From: Hydrogenophaga taeniospiralis CCUG 15921
Lineage (GTDB): Bacteria > Pseudomonadota > Gammaproteobacteria > Burkholderiales > Burkholderiaceae_C
Assembly: GCF_001592305.1 (NCBI RefSeq)
Contig: NZ_BCWR01000016.1
Coordinates: 62,001 to 126,000 of the forward strand
Direction of reading: 5' to 3'
Length of the DNA: 64,000 nucleotides
The position numbers and the translations under genes are program-made. The notes under the pieces are model-generated. The model was given only the letters and a program-made list of their open reading frames with translations, made no database searches and was not told the origin of the DNA. Below are positions 8,222-18,205 of the stretch, in pieces. The stretch's first letter is position 1. Every line of letters starts with the position of its first letter.

Positions 8222-8880
8222 GCGGGTTGCACCAGTTTGTAGCCTACGCCCCGCACGTTGACGATCCAGGGCTCACCCAGCTTCTTGCGCAGGTGGTGCA
8301 GGTGCACCTCGACGGCGTTGCTGGAGACTTCGTTGCCCCAGGTGTAGAGCTGCTTTTCCAGCACATCCACCGACAGCACCGCACCGGGCTGCCGCATCAG
8401 TGTTTCCAGCAGGTCGAACTCGCGCGGCGAGAGCGCCAGCACGGTGTCGCCGAGCCGGGCCTGTCTCTCGATCGGGTCGAGCTGCAGCCGGCCCAGCTGG
8501 AGCTGCGGCTGGCTTCGACCGGCCTGCCGCCGCGCCAGCGCGTGGATGCGGGCGATGAGCTCGTCCAGGTCGAAGGGTTTGCTCAGGTAGTCGTCCGCGC
8601 CCAGGTTCAGACCGGTCACCCGATCATGCACGGCGTCCCGCGCGGTTACCAGCAGCACCGGGGTCTGCAGGCCTTGCTGGCGCATGCGCCGCAATATCTG
8701 CAGACCGTCGATCTTGGGCAGCCCGATGTCGAGCAGGATCACGTCGTAGCTGTGGCTCTCCAGCGCGTTCAGCACATGCTGGCCATCGTGTACCCGGTCC
8801 AGTGTGAATCCGGCCAGTGTCAGGCCTTTTTCCATGCTGGCGCCCAGCATGGCATCGTCTTCGGCAAGCAGCAGTTTCAT
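8218..8880 (-). CDS. Response regulator, OmpR/PhoB family
   Basis: 220 residues from MKLLLAEDDAML. A longer frame with 12 more N-terminal residues exists, but this start aligns with the family. The receiver domain spans 1-115 with phosphoacceptor Asp51 (VILLDIGLPKIDG), the acidic pair at E7/D8/D9 and a conserved K (YLSKPFDLDEL). The C-terminal winged helix (about 125-220) carries LSPREFDLLETLM and SNAVEVHLHHLRKKLG, as in QseB, PmrA and TctD. It forms an overlapping operon with the sensor kinase. A CTTAAG direct repeat at 5822-5838 fits the class of site such regulators bind. Confidence 0.93.
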   Translation of the reverse strand: MKLLLAEDDAMLGASMEKGLTLAGFTLDRVHDGQHVLNALESHSYDVILLDIGLPKIDGLQILRRMRQQGLQTPVLLVTARDAVHDRVTGLNLGADDYLSKPFDLDELIARIHALARRQAGRSQPQLQLGRLQLDPIERQARLGDTVLALSPREFDLLETLMRQPGAVLSVDVLEKQLYTWGNEVSSNAVEVHLHHLRKKLGEPWIVNVRGVGYKLVQPA

Positions 8881-8963
8881 GGGGCAGGATGGGTCGTGTT
8901 CCGTACCGATCGCCAATTAGAACAGGACTGTTTTGCTTTGTGGACGAGCAAAAGAGCCGGTGA

Positions 8964-8989
8964 CGCATCGGCACCGATTCGCCGATGCG
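8964..8989 (-). terminator. Hairpin after the EEP-family gene
   Basis: A perfect 9-bp stem (CGCATCGGC / GCCGATGCG, 8-base loop) lies 14 bases beyond the stop at 9004 on the minus strand. The following bases (TCACCGGCTCTTTTG) give only a late, weak T run, so it may be a weak or Rho-assisted terminator. It separates the EEP gene from the response-regulator gene. Confidence 0.45.
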
Positions 8990-9003
8990 GTCCGTTTCGG
9001 TGT

Positions 9004-10095
9004 TCAATCCGGTGGTGCCGGGTCCGGCAGGCGCAAGCGCAGCAGCGCGCGCACAAACCCGTGATCGCTGCGGCTGCGGTCGCGGCCCTCGAACAGGTGG
9101 TCGTTGAACACCTCGACGCGCTTCACGTCGCCGATGGAAGCGCGGCTGGTGGCCACGAACTCCTCGCTCACCAGCACCTGGTCGAGCACCTCGGGGTAGC
9201 CCTGGTGGATGTGCGAGAAGGCCACGTCGCGGCGCAGCGCGGCCTCGCCCATCACGTCCCAGGCGCTGAAGAGTGCGTTGTCGCGCGCGCCCTTGTCGTA
9301 GGCCACCTGCGAGGTGGCGGCGATGAGCTGGGTAGTGACGCTGTGCGGTCCGTCGTTCAGGTCGCCCATGACGATCAGCGGCAGCCGCGTGCGGTGCAGC
9401 AGCTCCACCACCTTCAGGCGCAGCGCCAGCGCCTCGCCCGCGCGCATGATGAGCGAACGCAGCGAACCGATGGCCTGCACGGCGGGGTCGGCCGGGTCTT
9501 CCAGCGGCCTGCCCTCGGCATCCTGCAGGTACTTCGGCCGTTTGGACTTCAGGTGCGCCGTGATCACGCCCACAGCTTGGCCGTGCTTCATGCGCAGGGT
9601 GGCCAGCAACGGTGGGCGCTCGAACCGGTTGTGCGGCCCGATGCCCGGTACATCGACCACCGCGGCGGCCGGAAAATCGGCCAGCGATGTGACCGACTCC
9701 ACCTTGAGGCGGCTGACGATGCCGACCCTTGGCGTGCCCTGTGCTCCGTGTTGGCCGAGGCCGTTTTCCGCGCCCGGCACGCTCACGAAGCCATATTGCA
9801 GGCCGCTGTGTGCCACCGCCGCGCGCAATGCAACCTCGTCCCACACCTCCTGCACCGCGATCACGTCGGCGTTGAGCACCTTGAAGCGTGCGCCCAGCCA
9901 CTCGACCTTGCGCTCGAACTCGTTCTGGCTGTAGGGGTCCTGGCCGGCGTAGAAGTGCCGACCGGGTTGCGCCAGGTTGAGCAGGTTGCAGGTCGCCACC
10001 ATGAGGGTGGCAAAACGTGACTGCGCCCCGTTGCCGGTGATGGCAGACGGGGCGACAGGGATGGGCGGGACGGGAGGCGTGCGGTCGGGTTCCAT
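9004..10095 (-). CDS. Endonuclease/exonuclease/phosphatase-family protein
   Basis: 363 residues from MEPDRTPPVPP. The frame stays open far upstream, but that stretch lies over the RG-rich end of rhlE and is a high-GC shadow. EEP-fold hallmarks: MVATCNLLNL near the N-terminus, AVQEVWDE (metal-binding Glu), ITAHLKSKRPK, VMGDLNDGPHS (catalytic Asp-x-Asn) and a C-terminal SDHGFVRALL (catalytic Asp-His). This set fits a Mg-dependent phosphodiesterase or nuclease acting on nucleic acid or phospholipid. No signal peptide. It starts 25 bases after rhlE ends on the same strand and may be read through from it. Confidence 0.87.
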   Translation of the reverse strand: MEPDRTPPVPPIPVAPSAITGNGAQSRFATLMVATCNLLNLAQPGRHFYAGQDPYSQNEFERKVEWLGARFKVLNADVIAVQEVWDEVALRAAVAHSGLQYGFVSVPGAENGLGQHGAQGTPRVGIVSRLKVESVTSLADFPAAAVVDVPGIGPHNRFERPPLLATLRMKHGQAVGVITAHLKSKRPKYLQDAEGRPLEDPADPAVQAIGSLRSLIMRAGEALALRLKVVELLHRTRLPLIVMGDLNDGPHSVTTQLIAATSQVAYDKGARDNALFSAWDVMGEAALRRDVAFSHIHQGYPEVLDQVLVSEEFVATSRASIGDVKRVEVFNDHLFEGRDRSRSDHGFVRALLRLRLPDPAPPD

Positions 10096-10120
10096 GACCG
10101 CACTGTAGTGTAGAGAGGCT

Positions 10121-11917
10121 TTACCGAATGCGGCCGAAGTTGGTGCGCAGCGGGTCGGCCGGGCCTCCACGCGGCGCGTCGCTGTTGCGGCCCGGGCCGC
10201 CACGGCCCTGGCCGGAGCGGTTGCCGCGGTTGCCGGTGCGCATCGAGTCGATGCTGGTGCGCAGCGGGTCGGGCTGGCCACCCGGGGCGGCGGTGCGTGG
10301 GCGCGGTTCGCGGATGCGCAGGCTGCCCAGGTGGGCGTTGGGTCCGGGCTGGCGCTCGGCACCCCCTTCACCACGCGCCGGGCCGCGGTCGCCGCGCTCG
10401 GGGCGGTCGCCCCGGTCCATGCGGTCGCCCTGGGCCTGGCGCGGCGGGCGTTGGCCCTGTGCGCCGTTGCGGTTGCCGCCGTTGCGCGGCTGGCCATTGC
10501 CATTGCCGTTGGGGCGCTGGCCTCCCTGGGCGCGGCGGCCTTCGCCGCGCGGGCCGTCGGCCTGGCCGCCGTCACCGGCCGGGCGCGGGCGTTGGCCACC
10601 GCCGTTGCCGCGGCCACCCTGTGGCGCATCGGCTTTCTTCTCGCGCACGCGCTGCAGCATCTCGGTGCGCGCGGCCTTGGCGGCGGCGGCCATCACGTCG
10701 CGGCTCGGCGGCTTGCCGGCGCCGCCCCAGATGGTCTGGCGGCCCATGGCGATGGGTTCGGCTTTCTCTCCGGGCTCGGGCATGAACTCCTGGAAGATCT
10801 GCACCGGAATCTGCTGTTTGGTGAAGCGCTCGATGTCCATCATGAAACCTTCTTCGTCCAGGCTCACGAGGTTGATGGCTTCGCCGCTGTTGCCCGCGCG
10901 GCCGGTGCGGCCGATGCGGTGCACGTAGTCTTCGCTGACGTTGGGGATCTCGTAGTTCACCACGTGCGGCAGCTCGTCGATGTCGATGCCGCGCGCGGCG
11001 ATGTCGGTGGCCACCAGGGCACGGATCTCGCCACTCTTGAAACCGGCCAGCGCCTGGGTGCGGGCACCCTGGCTCTTGTTGCCGTGCAGCGCCATGGCAT
11101 GGATGCCGTTCTTCGTCAGGTACTCGGCGACGTTGTTGGCGCCGAATTTGGTGCGGGTGAACACCAGCACCTGGCTCCAGTTGTGCTGATTGATGATGTG
11201 GACCAGCAGGGCTTTTTTCTTGCCGCGGCCCACCGGGTGGATGACCTGGCTGATGCGCTGCACCGTGGTGTTGCGCGGGGTCACCTGGATGTGCAGCGGA
11301 TCTTTCAGCAGCGCGCTGGCGAGGTCGCGGATTTCATCACTGAAGGTGGCTGAAAACAGCAGACTCTGCTTTTCTTTTGGCACCAGGGCCAGGATCTTCT
11401 TCACGTCGTGGATGAAGCCCATGTCGAGCATGCGGTCGGCTTCGTCCAGCACCAGCATCTGCACGCCGGAGAGGTCCAGGAAACCCTGTTGCTGCAGATC
11501 GAGCAGGCGCCCGGGGGTGGCCACCAGGATGTCCACGCCCTTTTTCATGGCGTTGATCTGCGGGTTCATGCCCACGCCGCCGAACACGACGGTGGAGGTC
11601 AGCGAGAGGTGTTTGCCATAGGTGCGCACCGACTCTTCGACCTGGGCGGCCAGCTCGCGGGTGGGCGTGAGCACCAGGGCGCGAATCGCCACGCCGCCGA
11701 AACGGTTCTTGGCGCGTTCGCCCTGGCTCAGCAGGTGCAGCAGGGGCAGGGTGAAGGCGGCGGTCTTGCCGGTGCCGGTCTGGGCACCACCGAGCAGATC
11801 GCGCCCGGCCAGCACGGCGGGAATCGCCTCGGCCTGGATGGGGGTGGGGGTTTCGTAACCGTGCTCGCGCACAGCTTGCACGATGGCCGGGGCCAGATTC
11901 AGTTCTTCGAAGTTCAT
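10121..11917 (-). CDS. rhlE: DEAD-box ATP-dependent RNA helicase RhlE
   Basis: 598 residues. Core motifs in order: Q motif (about 20-28), motif [14 protein letters not shown], Ia [30 protein letters not shown], then domain 2 with the [11 protein letters not shown] and [10 protein letters not shown] motifs. After about residue 400 the chain becomes an Arg/Gly/Asn-rich disordered tail typical of the longer RhlE-type helicases of betaproteobacteria, which bind RNA through such tails. It acts in ribosome assembly and RNA turnover at low temperature. The gene is divergent from ettA across a 258-base spacer. Confidence 0.93.
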   Translation of the reverse strand: MNFEELNLAPAIVQAVREHGYETPTPIQAEAIPAVLAGRDLLGGAQTGTGKTAAFTLPLLHLLSQGERAKNRFGGVAIRALVLTPTRELAAQVEESVRTYGKHLSLTSTVVFGGVGMNPQINAMKKGVDILVATPGRLLDLQQQGFLDLSGVQMLVLDEADRMLDMGFIHDVKKILALVPKEKQSLLFSATFSDEIRDLASALLKDPLHIQVTPRNTTVQRISQVIHPVGRGKKKALLVHIINQHNWSQVLVFTRTKFGANNVAEYLTKNGIHAMALHGNKSQGARTQALAGFKSGEIRALVATDIAARGIDIDELPHVVNYEIPNVSEDYVHRIGRTGRAGNSGEAINLVSLDEEGFMMDIERFTKQQIPVQIFQEFMPEPGEKAEPIAMGRQTIWGGAGKPPSRDVMAAAAKAARTEMLQRVREKKADAPQGGRGNGGGQRPRPAGDGGQADGPRGEGRRAQGGQRPNGNGNGQPRNGGNRNGAQGQRPPRQAQGDRMDRGDRPERGDRGPARGEGGAERQPGPNAHLGSLRIREPRPRTAAPGGQPDPLRTSIDSMRTGNRGNRSGQGRGGPGRNSDAPRGGPADPLRTNFGRIR

Positions 11918-12135
11918 TGCTTGGTGAGGCGCCCGTCCAGGGCGCTGGGGGCATCGGCCACTCCGGTTGCTGTCCTCTGTGTAGGAGGGCGGCGGCCGGT
12001 CAGTCTGGGGCTGATGGATTCACAAGGTGGGTGGCGGCCAGTGGCTGGTGCACACCCCCAGCATTGTGCTGGTGCCGGGCCTACTGAAGTGCCCAACAGC
12101 CCGTATTGTCGCATGCTGGGATAATCATGGGTTGC

Positions 12136-12151
12136 GCGGCCTTTCGGCCGC
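12136..12151 (+). promoter_or_regulatory. Leader hairpin upstream of ettA
   Basis: A perfect six-base stem, GCGGCC-TTTC-GGCCGC, ends 24 bases before the ettA start codon and would sit in the messenger leader. It could affect ribosome access. No protein site is recognised. Confidence 0.35.
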
Positions 12152-12175
12152 AGATCACTCGGACAGACATACGCC

Positions 12176-13837
<1,662 letters not shown>

Positions 13838-13925
13838 GACGCCCCCCGCGCCGCGCCTTGCGGCGCGTCACCCCCCGCTGGGGGGCAACGCCTGCGGCCT
13901 GGCAAAGCCAGTTCCGCGGCGTTCC
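13838..13925 (+). repeat. REP-like intergenic hairpin repeat, copy A
   Basis: Starts at the ettA stop and contains three stems: GCGCCGC/GCGGCGC at 13848-13866, CCCCCC/GGGGGG at 13871-13885, and CTGGC-AAA-GCCAG near 13899-13911. The same order of elements occurs in copies B and C, each directly after a stop codon in the same relative orientation. It may work as a terminator or messenger-stability element. Confidence 0.75.
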
Positions 13926-13957
13926 CGGTTAACTTCCCTTTTTCTCCAATTGCTCTC

Positions 13958-14509
13958 ATGGACATTGCCGACGCCACCGTTCTTGCCGACACCCGCCACT
14001 GGATTGAGAAGGCTGTGATCGGACTGAACCTGTGTCCGTTCGCGCGGTCGGTCTATGTGAAGAACCAGGTGCGCATCGTGGTGAGCCGGGCGCGGCATCT
14101 GGATGCGTTTCTAGACGAGCTGGACCGTGAACTGGACCTGCTGGTGAACACGCCGGCGGAAGAGGTCGATACCACGCTGCTGGTGCACCCCACGCTGTTC
14201 CCGGACTTTGAGGTCTTCAACGACTTCATGGGCGTGGTGGACGACGTGGTGGCCGAGCACGAGCTTGAAGGCGTGATCCAGGTCGCGAATTTCCACCCCC
14301 AGTTCCAGTTCGAGGGAGTGGCGCCCGACGACATCAGCAACGCGACCAACCGCGCGCCGTATCCCACGCTGCACCTGCTGCGCGAGGACAGCGTGGCGCG
14401 AGCGGTGGCTTCCGATGGCGGGGACGCCGACGCGATCGTCGAACGCAACATCCAGACCCTGCGAGCGCTGGGCGCCTCGGGATGGCAGGCGCTGCTGGCA
14501 AAGCCCTGA
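13958..14509 (+). CDS. DUF1415-family protein
   Basis: 183 residues, the usual size of DUF1415 proteins. Recognisable parts are HWIEKAVIGLNLCPFARSVY at about 12-31, LLVHPTLFPDFEVFNDF near the middle, and VIQVANFHPQFQFEGVAPDD followed by NRAPYPTLHLLREDSV. The first Cys and the Pro-Phe after it are strongly conserved in the family as I recall it. No signal peptide or membrane segment. Function is not known. It is separated from ettA by a REP-like repeat and may be transcribed alone. Confidence 0.87.
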   Translation: MDIADATVLADTRHWIEKAVIGLNLCPFARSVYVKNQVRIVVSRARHLDAFLDELDRELDLLVNTPAEEVDTTLLVHPTLFPDFEVFNDFMGVVDDVVAEHELEGVIQVANFHPQFQFEGVAPDDISNATNRAPYPTLHLLREDSVARAVASDGGDADAIVERNIQTLRALGASGWQALLAKP

Positions 14510-14619
14510 ACTGGCGGGTTTGGGGGCGCACCTCCGGGTTTCGCGCTCCGGCCCGGGTGGTCATAATGCAAGGCATGCCAACCCTCACTCCTCATCGGAG
14601 ATGAAAGGTACCCGGTCGC

Positions 14620-16719
14620 ATGGACAGCAGCCCGAACGAGTCCTTTGACGCCTGCCTGAAAGAAGCCCTCGTGCAGACGCGCGAGTGGATCCCCCGCTGG
14701 CTGACCCGATTGCACGAAACATTGCAGCAACGCGAAAGCGCTGCTGGCCATCTGCATGAAAAGCAGGCCCTGGGTCAGGCCCGGACCACGCTGGAGAGCC
14801 ACCGCGAGGTGATCGCGGCACGCTTCCTGGAAGCCTTCGCCGAATCGGTGGAAGGCGCTTTGCCATCGACCGCCAGCAAGGTCCGCAGCCTGAAGTCGCT
14901 GAGCTTCGACGAGCTGGAGCTCATGGGCGATGAGCAGGTGCAGGAGACGGTGGAGCTCGCCCGCGTGCAGCAGGTGATCAAGATGTCGGCCGACGAGGAA
15001 CTGGTCGCACTCAACGCGCGCATGAGCCGCGCCCGTGGCCTGCAGCGGGTGCGCATCGAGGCCAACCCGCTGCGCTCGGAGGTGGTGGTGACGGCCCTGA
15101 TGCGTGCGCTCAACGGTTTGCATGTGGACCCGGCGGTGCGTTCGCGCTGGTTGCAGACCGGCGCCGTGGCCCTCGGTGAGGAGTTGCAGGGCATGTACGC
15201 GCGCCTGAGCGCGCTGCTCGACAGCTGGGGCGTCGTGCCCGCGGGCTACACCGTGATCCAGACGCCCCAGGGCCGGGCACCGGCTGCGGCGGGCACCGAG
15301 GGTGGTGTTCGCGGCGAATCGGTTTCGACGGAAGCGGTGCGCGGCCCCGAGGCGCTGCTCACCCTGGACCACCTGCACCAGTTGCTGGTGGGCAATCTCG
15401 ACCAGGCGGGCAACAGCCCCAGCGACCAGGGCGCCTCAGGCTCGGGCAACGCCATGGTGCGCACCCTGGCGGCCGAGGTGGTCACGCTGATGCTTCGGCG
15501 CCTGACCACCGATGAACGGCTGCTGGCCCCCTTGCGCGACATGCTGCAGGGCCTGAAGCCGGCGCTTTTGCAGCTCGCGCGCAGCGACCCCCGTTTTTTT
15601 GCCGACCGGCACAACCCCGCGCGCCGCCTGCTCGACGCTATCGCCGAGCGCGGCCTGGCGTTCACCAGCGAACACGACTCGGGATATGCCGCATTCGCCT
15701 CGCAGGTGCGCGACGTCGTGGGCGCCCTGCAGGCCCCGGGCGCCGATCTGCCGGACCGTTTTCCCGCCTTGCTGGAGCGGCTGACGCGTTCGCAGGCCGA
15801 GGCGATGCCGCCCAGGCAGGCGCAGGCCCGCGGGCTGGCCGTGCAGACCCTGATGCGTGTGGAACAGCGCAACCTGCTGGCCGAGCGGGTGGCGGCCGAG
15901 TTCCGCGCGCGCAACGATTTCGAGCGTGCGCCCGGTGTGGTGCGGCGTTTCCTGACCGGTCCCTGGTCGCAGGTGGTGGCGCAGGCCCGCATGGACGCGG
16001 CCGAAAAGCCACCGACGCCCGCCTCCCTGGCGTCGGCCCAGGCGCCTGCGGTGCGCTACACCGAGATCCTGCCCGACCTGCTGTGGTCTTCCCAACTGGC
16101 GCAGGCCAGCCGCAACCGGCCACGCCTGATCAAGGTCATCCCCGGTCTGCTGCGCACCTTGCGCGAGGGGCTGGACGCCATCGACTACCCGCGCGCCCAG
16201 ACCGAGGCGTTTTTCGCGGCCCTGATGGGGCTGCACGAGGCCGCGTACAAGACCCAGCGCAACGAGCCCGTCGAGGACACGCCACCGAGCGTGCAGTTCG
16301 AGCCGGACGGCGACGATCTCTGGATGCACCCGGGTGAAGCGCGCGATACCGGCTTCATGGAAGACGCGCTGGTGGACACGCAGCCGGCCTTTGTGGACAC
16401 CGAGATCCTGCCGCGCGACTGGGCCGATCTCAAAGAGGAAATGGCCGATGAGCAGGTGCAGGTCCTGCCCGTGGGCGCCTGGGTGGATGTGTGGCATGAG
16501 GGCCGTGCGCTGCGTTGCCAGGTGACCTGGGCCAGCCCGCACGGGACCATGTTCCTGTTCACCGGGGCGGACGGGCGCTCCCTGTCCATGACGAAGCGGG
16601 GCGTGGAGCGCCTGCTGGCCCAGGACCGGCTGCGCGTGGTGGCCGACCATGGCATGGTCGACGACGCGCTGGACGCCGTGGCGCGCCAGGCCTGGATCAA
16701 CAGCGCCCGGCAGCAGTAG
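14620..16719 (+). CDS. DUF1631-family protein
   Basis: 699 residues, a typical length for this family of large cytoplasmic proteins found mainly in beta- and gammaproteobacteria. Conserved-looking parts include SFDELELMGDEQVQETVEL at about 90-110, LNARMSRARGLQRVRIEANP, VKTL-type helices through the middle and a C-terminal beta section (VGAWVDVWHEGRALRCQVTW ... TGADGRSLSMTKR) resembling a small PilZ-like barrel. The last section suggests ligand or nucleotide binding, but that is inference. Function unknown. It is monocistronic and converges on the TAXI-protein gene. Confidence 0.85.
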   Translation: MDSSPNESFDACLKEALVQTREWIPRWLTRLHETLQQRESAAGHLHEKQALGQARTTLESHREVIAARFLEAFAESVEGALPSTASKVRSLKSLSFDELELMGDEQVQETVELARVQQVIKMSADEELVALNARMSRARGLQRVRIEANPLRSEVVVTALMRALNGLHVDPAVRSRWLQTGAVALGEELQGMYARLSALLDSWGVVPAGYTVIQTPQGRAPAAAGTEGGVRGESVSTEAVRGPEALLTLDHLHQLLVGNLDQAGNSPSDQGASGSGNAMVRTLAAEVVTLMLRRLTTDERLLAPLRDMLQGLKPALLQLARSDPRFFADRHNPARRLLDAIAERGLAFTSEHDSGYAAFASQVRDVVGALQAPGADLPDRFPALLERLTRSQAEAMPPRQAQARGLAVQTLMRVEQRNLLAERVAAEFRARNDFERAPGVVRRFLTGPWSQVVAQARMDAAEKPPTPASLASAQAPAVRYTEILPDLLWSSQLAQASRNRPRLIKVIPGLLRTLREGLDAIDYPRAQTEAFFAALMGLHEAAYKTQRNEPVEDTPPSVQFEPDGDDLWMHPGEARDTGFMEDALVDTQPAFVDTEILPRDWADLKEEMADEQVQVLPVGAWVDVWHEGRALRCQVTWASPHGTMFLFTGADGRSLSMTKRGVERLLAQDRLRVVADHGMVDDALDAVARQAWINSARQQ

Positions 16720-16762
16720 GCGTTGTGCCTGCGGTGCGGGTTGTGGGTGTCGCTCGCGTTGC

Positions 16763-18100
16763 TCAGGCTTTGCGCAACAGCTTCTTGCGCACCAGGTGGA
16801 TGTTGTTGCGCAGGGCGTAGAGCTCGTCGGTGTGCGACAGGGGCACCACGATTTTTTCCACTTTCAGTTCCATCGCGTCGAGCTGGTCGAGCAGTTCCTG
16901 TACCGGCGTGCCGCCTGGGTCGGCGGAGCCTTCGCTGCGCTGCTCGATGTCGCGCAGCTCGGCATACCAGCGGAACACCCGTGAGCGGATGCGGAAGGTG
17001 TAGAGCGGCGGCACGATGCGCGAGAGCGGCAGCGCCAGCGCGATGATCAGGCCCATGGCCAGCCACATGCGCTCGACCAGGTTGGCCAGCCAGAACGGCA
17101 GGTAGCGTTGCAGGAAGGGTGGGCCGTTGCGGATGGCGCGTACCGCCTCGGGCGACAGCGGCACCTCGCTGTGCTCCAGGCTGGGGTATTCGCGGGCCCG
17201 GCTGAACCAGCCAGCGCCCCCGTGCAAACCGGTGGCGGTCTGGGCGAACAGCTGCAGGATGGCCGGGTGGGTCTTGCTGCCGGCCAGCAGGCTGGTGGTG
17301 GAGGCCACGAGCCGCATGTCGTGCGTGGGGATGTTCTTGGAGAGATCGACCACCCCTTGCGGCATCACCACCGGGGTGAGGTACCCGAAGCGGCGCGAAT
17401 AGGCCTCGCTCTGCGCGAAGTCCAGCAGCTTGATGCCCGGCGACTGCAGCAGCATCTGCACCATGAGCGACTCGGGGGCCGAGGCGAACACCACCGCGTC
17501 CAGCTGGCCGTCCAGGAAGGCGACGGTGGCCGGGGTCTGTTCCAGTTCGCTGAGGTGGAGCTGGTCGCGCTCCACCCGGTTGACGTCGAGCAGGGTGGAG
17601 AACAGGCGCGGCACGCCGCTGCCCGGTGTGCCCACGTTGACGCGCCAGCCCTGCAGTTCGGTCAGGGTGGTGATGGTGTCCGTCTGGTTCAGGCGCTGCG
17701 CCGAGTCTTCCCGGTAGAACAGCCACAGCGGTTCGACGAACAGGCTGCCCAGCGAAGAGATCGACTCCTCGTCGTCGTAACCGATGTCGGCGCTGCCGCC
17801 TTGCACGAACCCCAGGTCGGCGCGGCCGGTGCGCAGCAGTTCGAGGTTGGCCGACGAGCCTTCGGAGGGCAGCAGTTCCACGGTGATGCCGTATCGCGCC
17901 AGCGCATCGGCGTAGCGTTTGCCGAACTCGTCGTAGGCGCTTTGCGCCGGGCCGGTGGCCAGCACCACGCGCTTGGGCGGGTTGGGGTCGAGCCACCAGT
18001 AGGTGAGCGCGAGCAGGGCGATGGTCAACAGCGCGAACGGGCCAAAGGACACCGCCAGATCGCGCAGCGACAGCAGGGTGTAGCGGATGTTGTGGGGCAT
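16763..18100 (-). CDS. TAXI-family TRAP-type solute-binding protein, membrane-anchored
   Basis: 445 residues. An N-terminal membrane segment (about 12-34) anchors a periplasmic binding domain (about 40-320) with the TAXI features VVLATGPAQSAYDEFGKRYA, ELLPSEGSSANLELLRTGRADLGFVQGG and VNVGTPGSGVPRL. A second hydrophobic segment at about 340-365 (MWLAMGLIIALALPLSRIVPP) is followed by a cytoplasmic helical tail. Classical TAXI proteins are secreted without these anchors, and no TRAP permease gene lies nearby, so it may sense a ligand or work with a remote permease. Likely ligands are small organic acids; inference. Confidence 0.85.
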   Translation of the reverse strand: MPHNIRYTLLSLRDLAVSFGPFALLTIALLALTYWWLDPNPPKRVVLATGPAQSAYDEFGKRYADALARYGITVELLPSEGSSANLELLRTGRADLGFVQGGSADIGYDDEESISSLGSLFVEPLWLFYREDSAQRLNQTDTITTLTELQGWRVNVGTPGSGVPRLFSTLLDVNRVERDQLHLSELEQTPATVAFLDGQLDAVVFASAPESLMVQMLLQSPGIKLLDFAQSEAYSRRFGYLTPVVMPQGVVDLSKNIPTHDMRLVASTTSLLAGSKTHPAILQLFAQTATGLHGGAGWFSRAREYPSLEHSEVPLSPEAVRAIRNGPPFLQRYLPFWLANLVERMWLAMGLIIALALPLSRIVPPLYTFRIRSRVFRWYAELRDIEQRSEGSADPGGTPVQELLDQLDAMELKVEKIVVPLSHTDELYALRNNIHLVRKKLLRKA

Positions 18101-18133
18101 TGCGCTACCTTAGCACGCAGCCGCGGCGTCCCG

Positions 18134-18152
18134 GTGGCGCTCGACGCGCCAC
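18134..18152 (-). terminator. Hairpin after aer
   Basis: A seven-base perfect stem, GTGGCGC/GCGCCAC with a five-base loop, lies 54 bases past the stop of the receptor gene and before the TAXI-protein start. There is no T run. Possible terminator only. Confidence 0.3.
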
Positions 18153-18205
18153 GGGGGTGCTCCGACGGCATCCCGACGCGACCCGGGAGGACCGAGAACA
18201 GGTGC

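Noticed and set aside
10096..10629. N-terminal extension of the EEP-family gene
   Set aside because: The frame stays open over the RG-rich tail region of rhlE, but the extension is Ala/Thr/Arg-rich with no similarity, and a good start exists at 10095.
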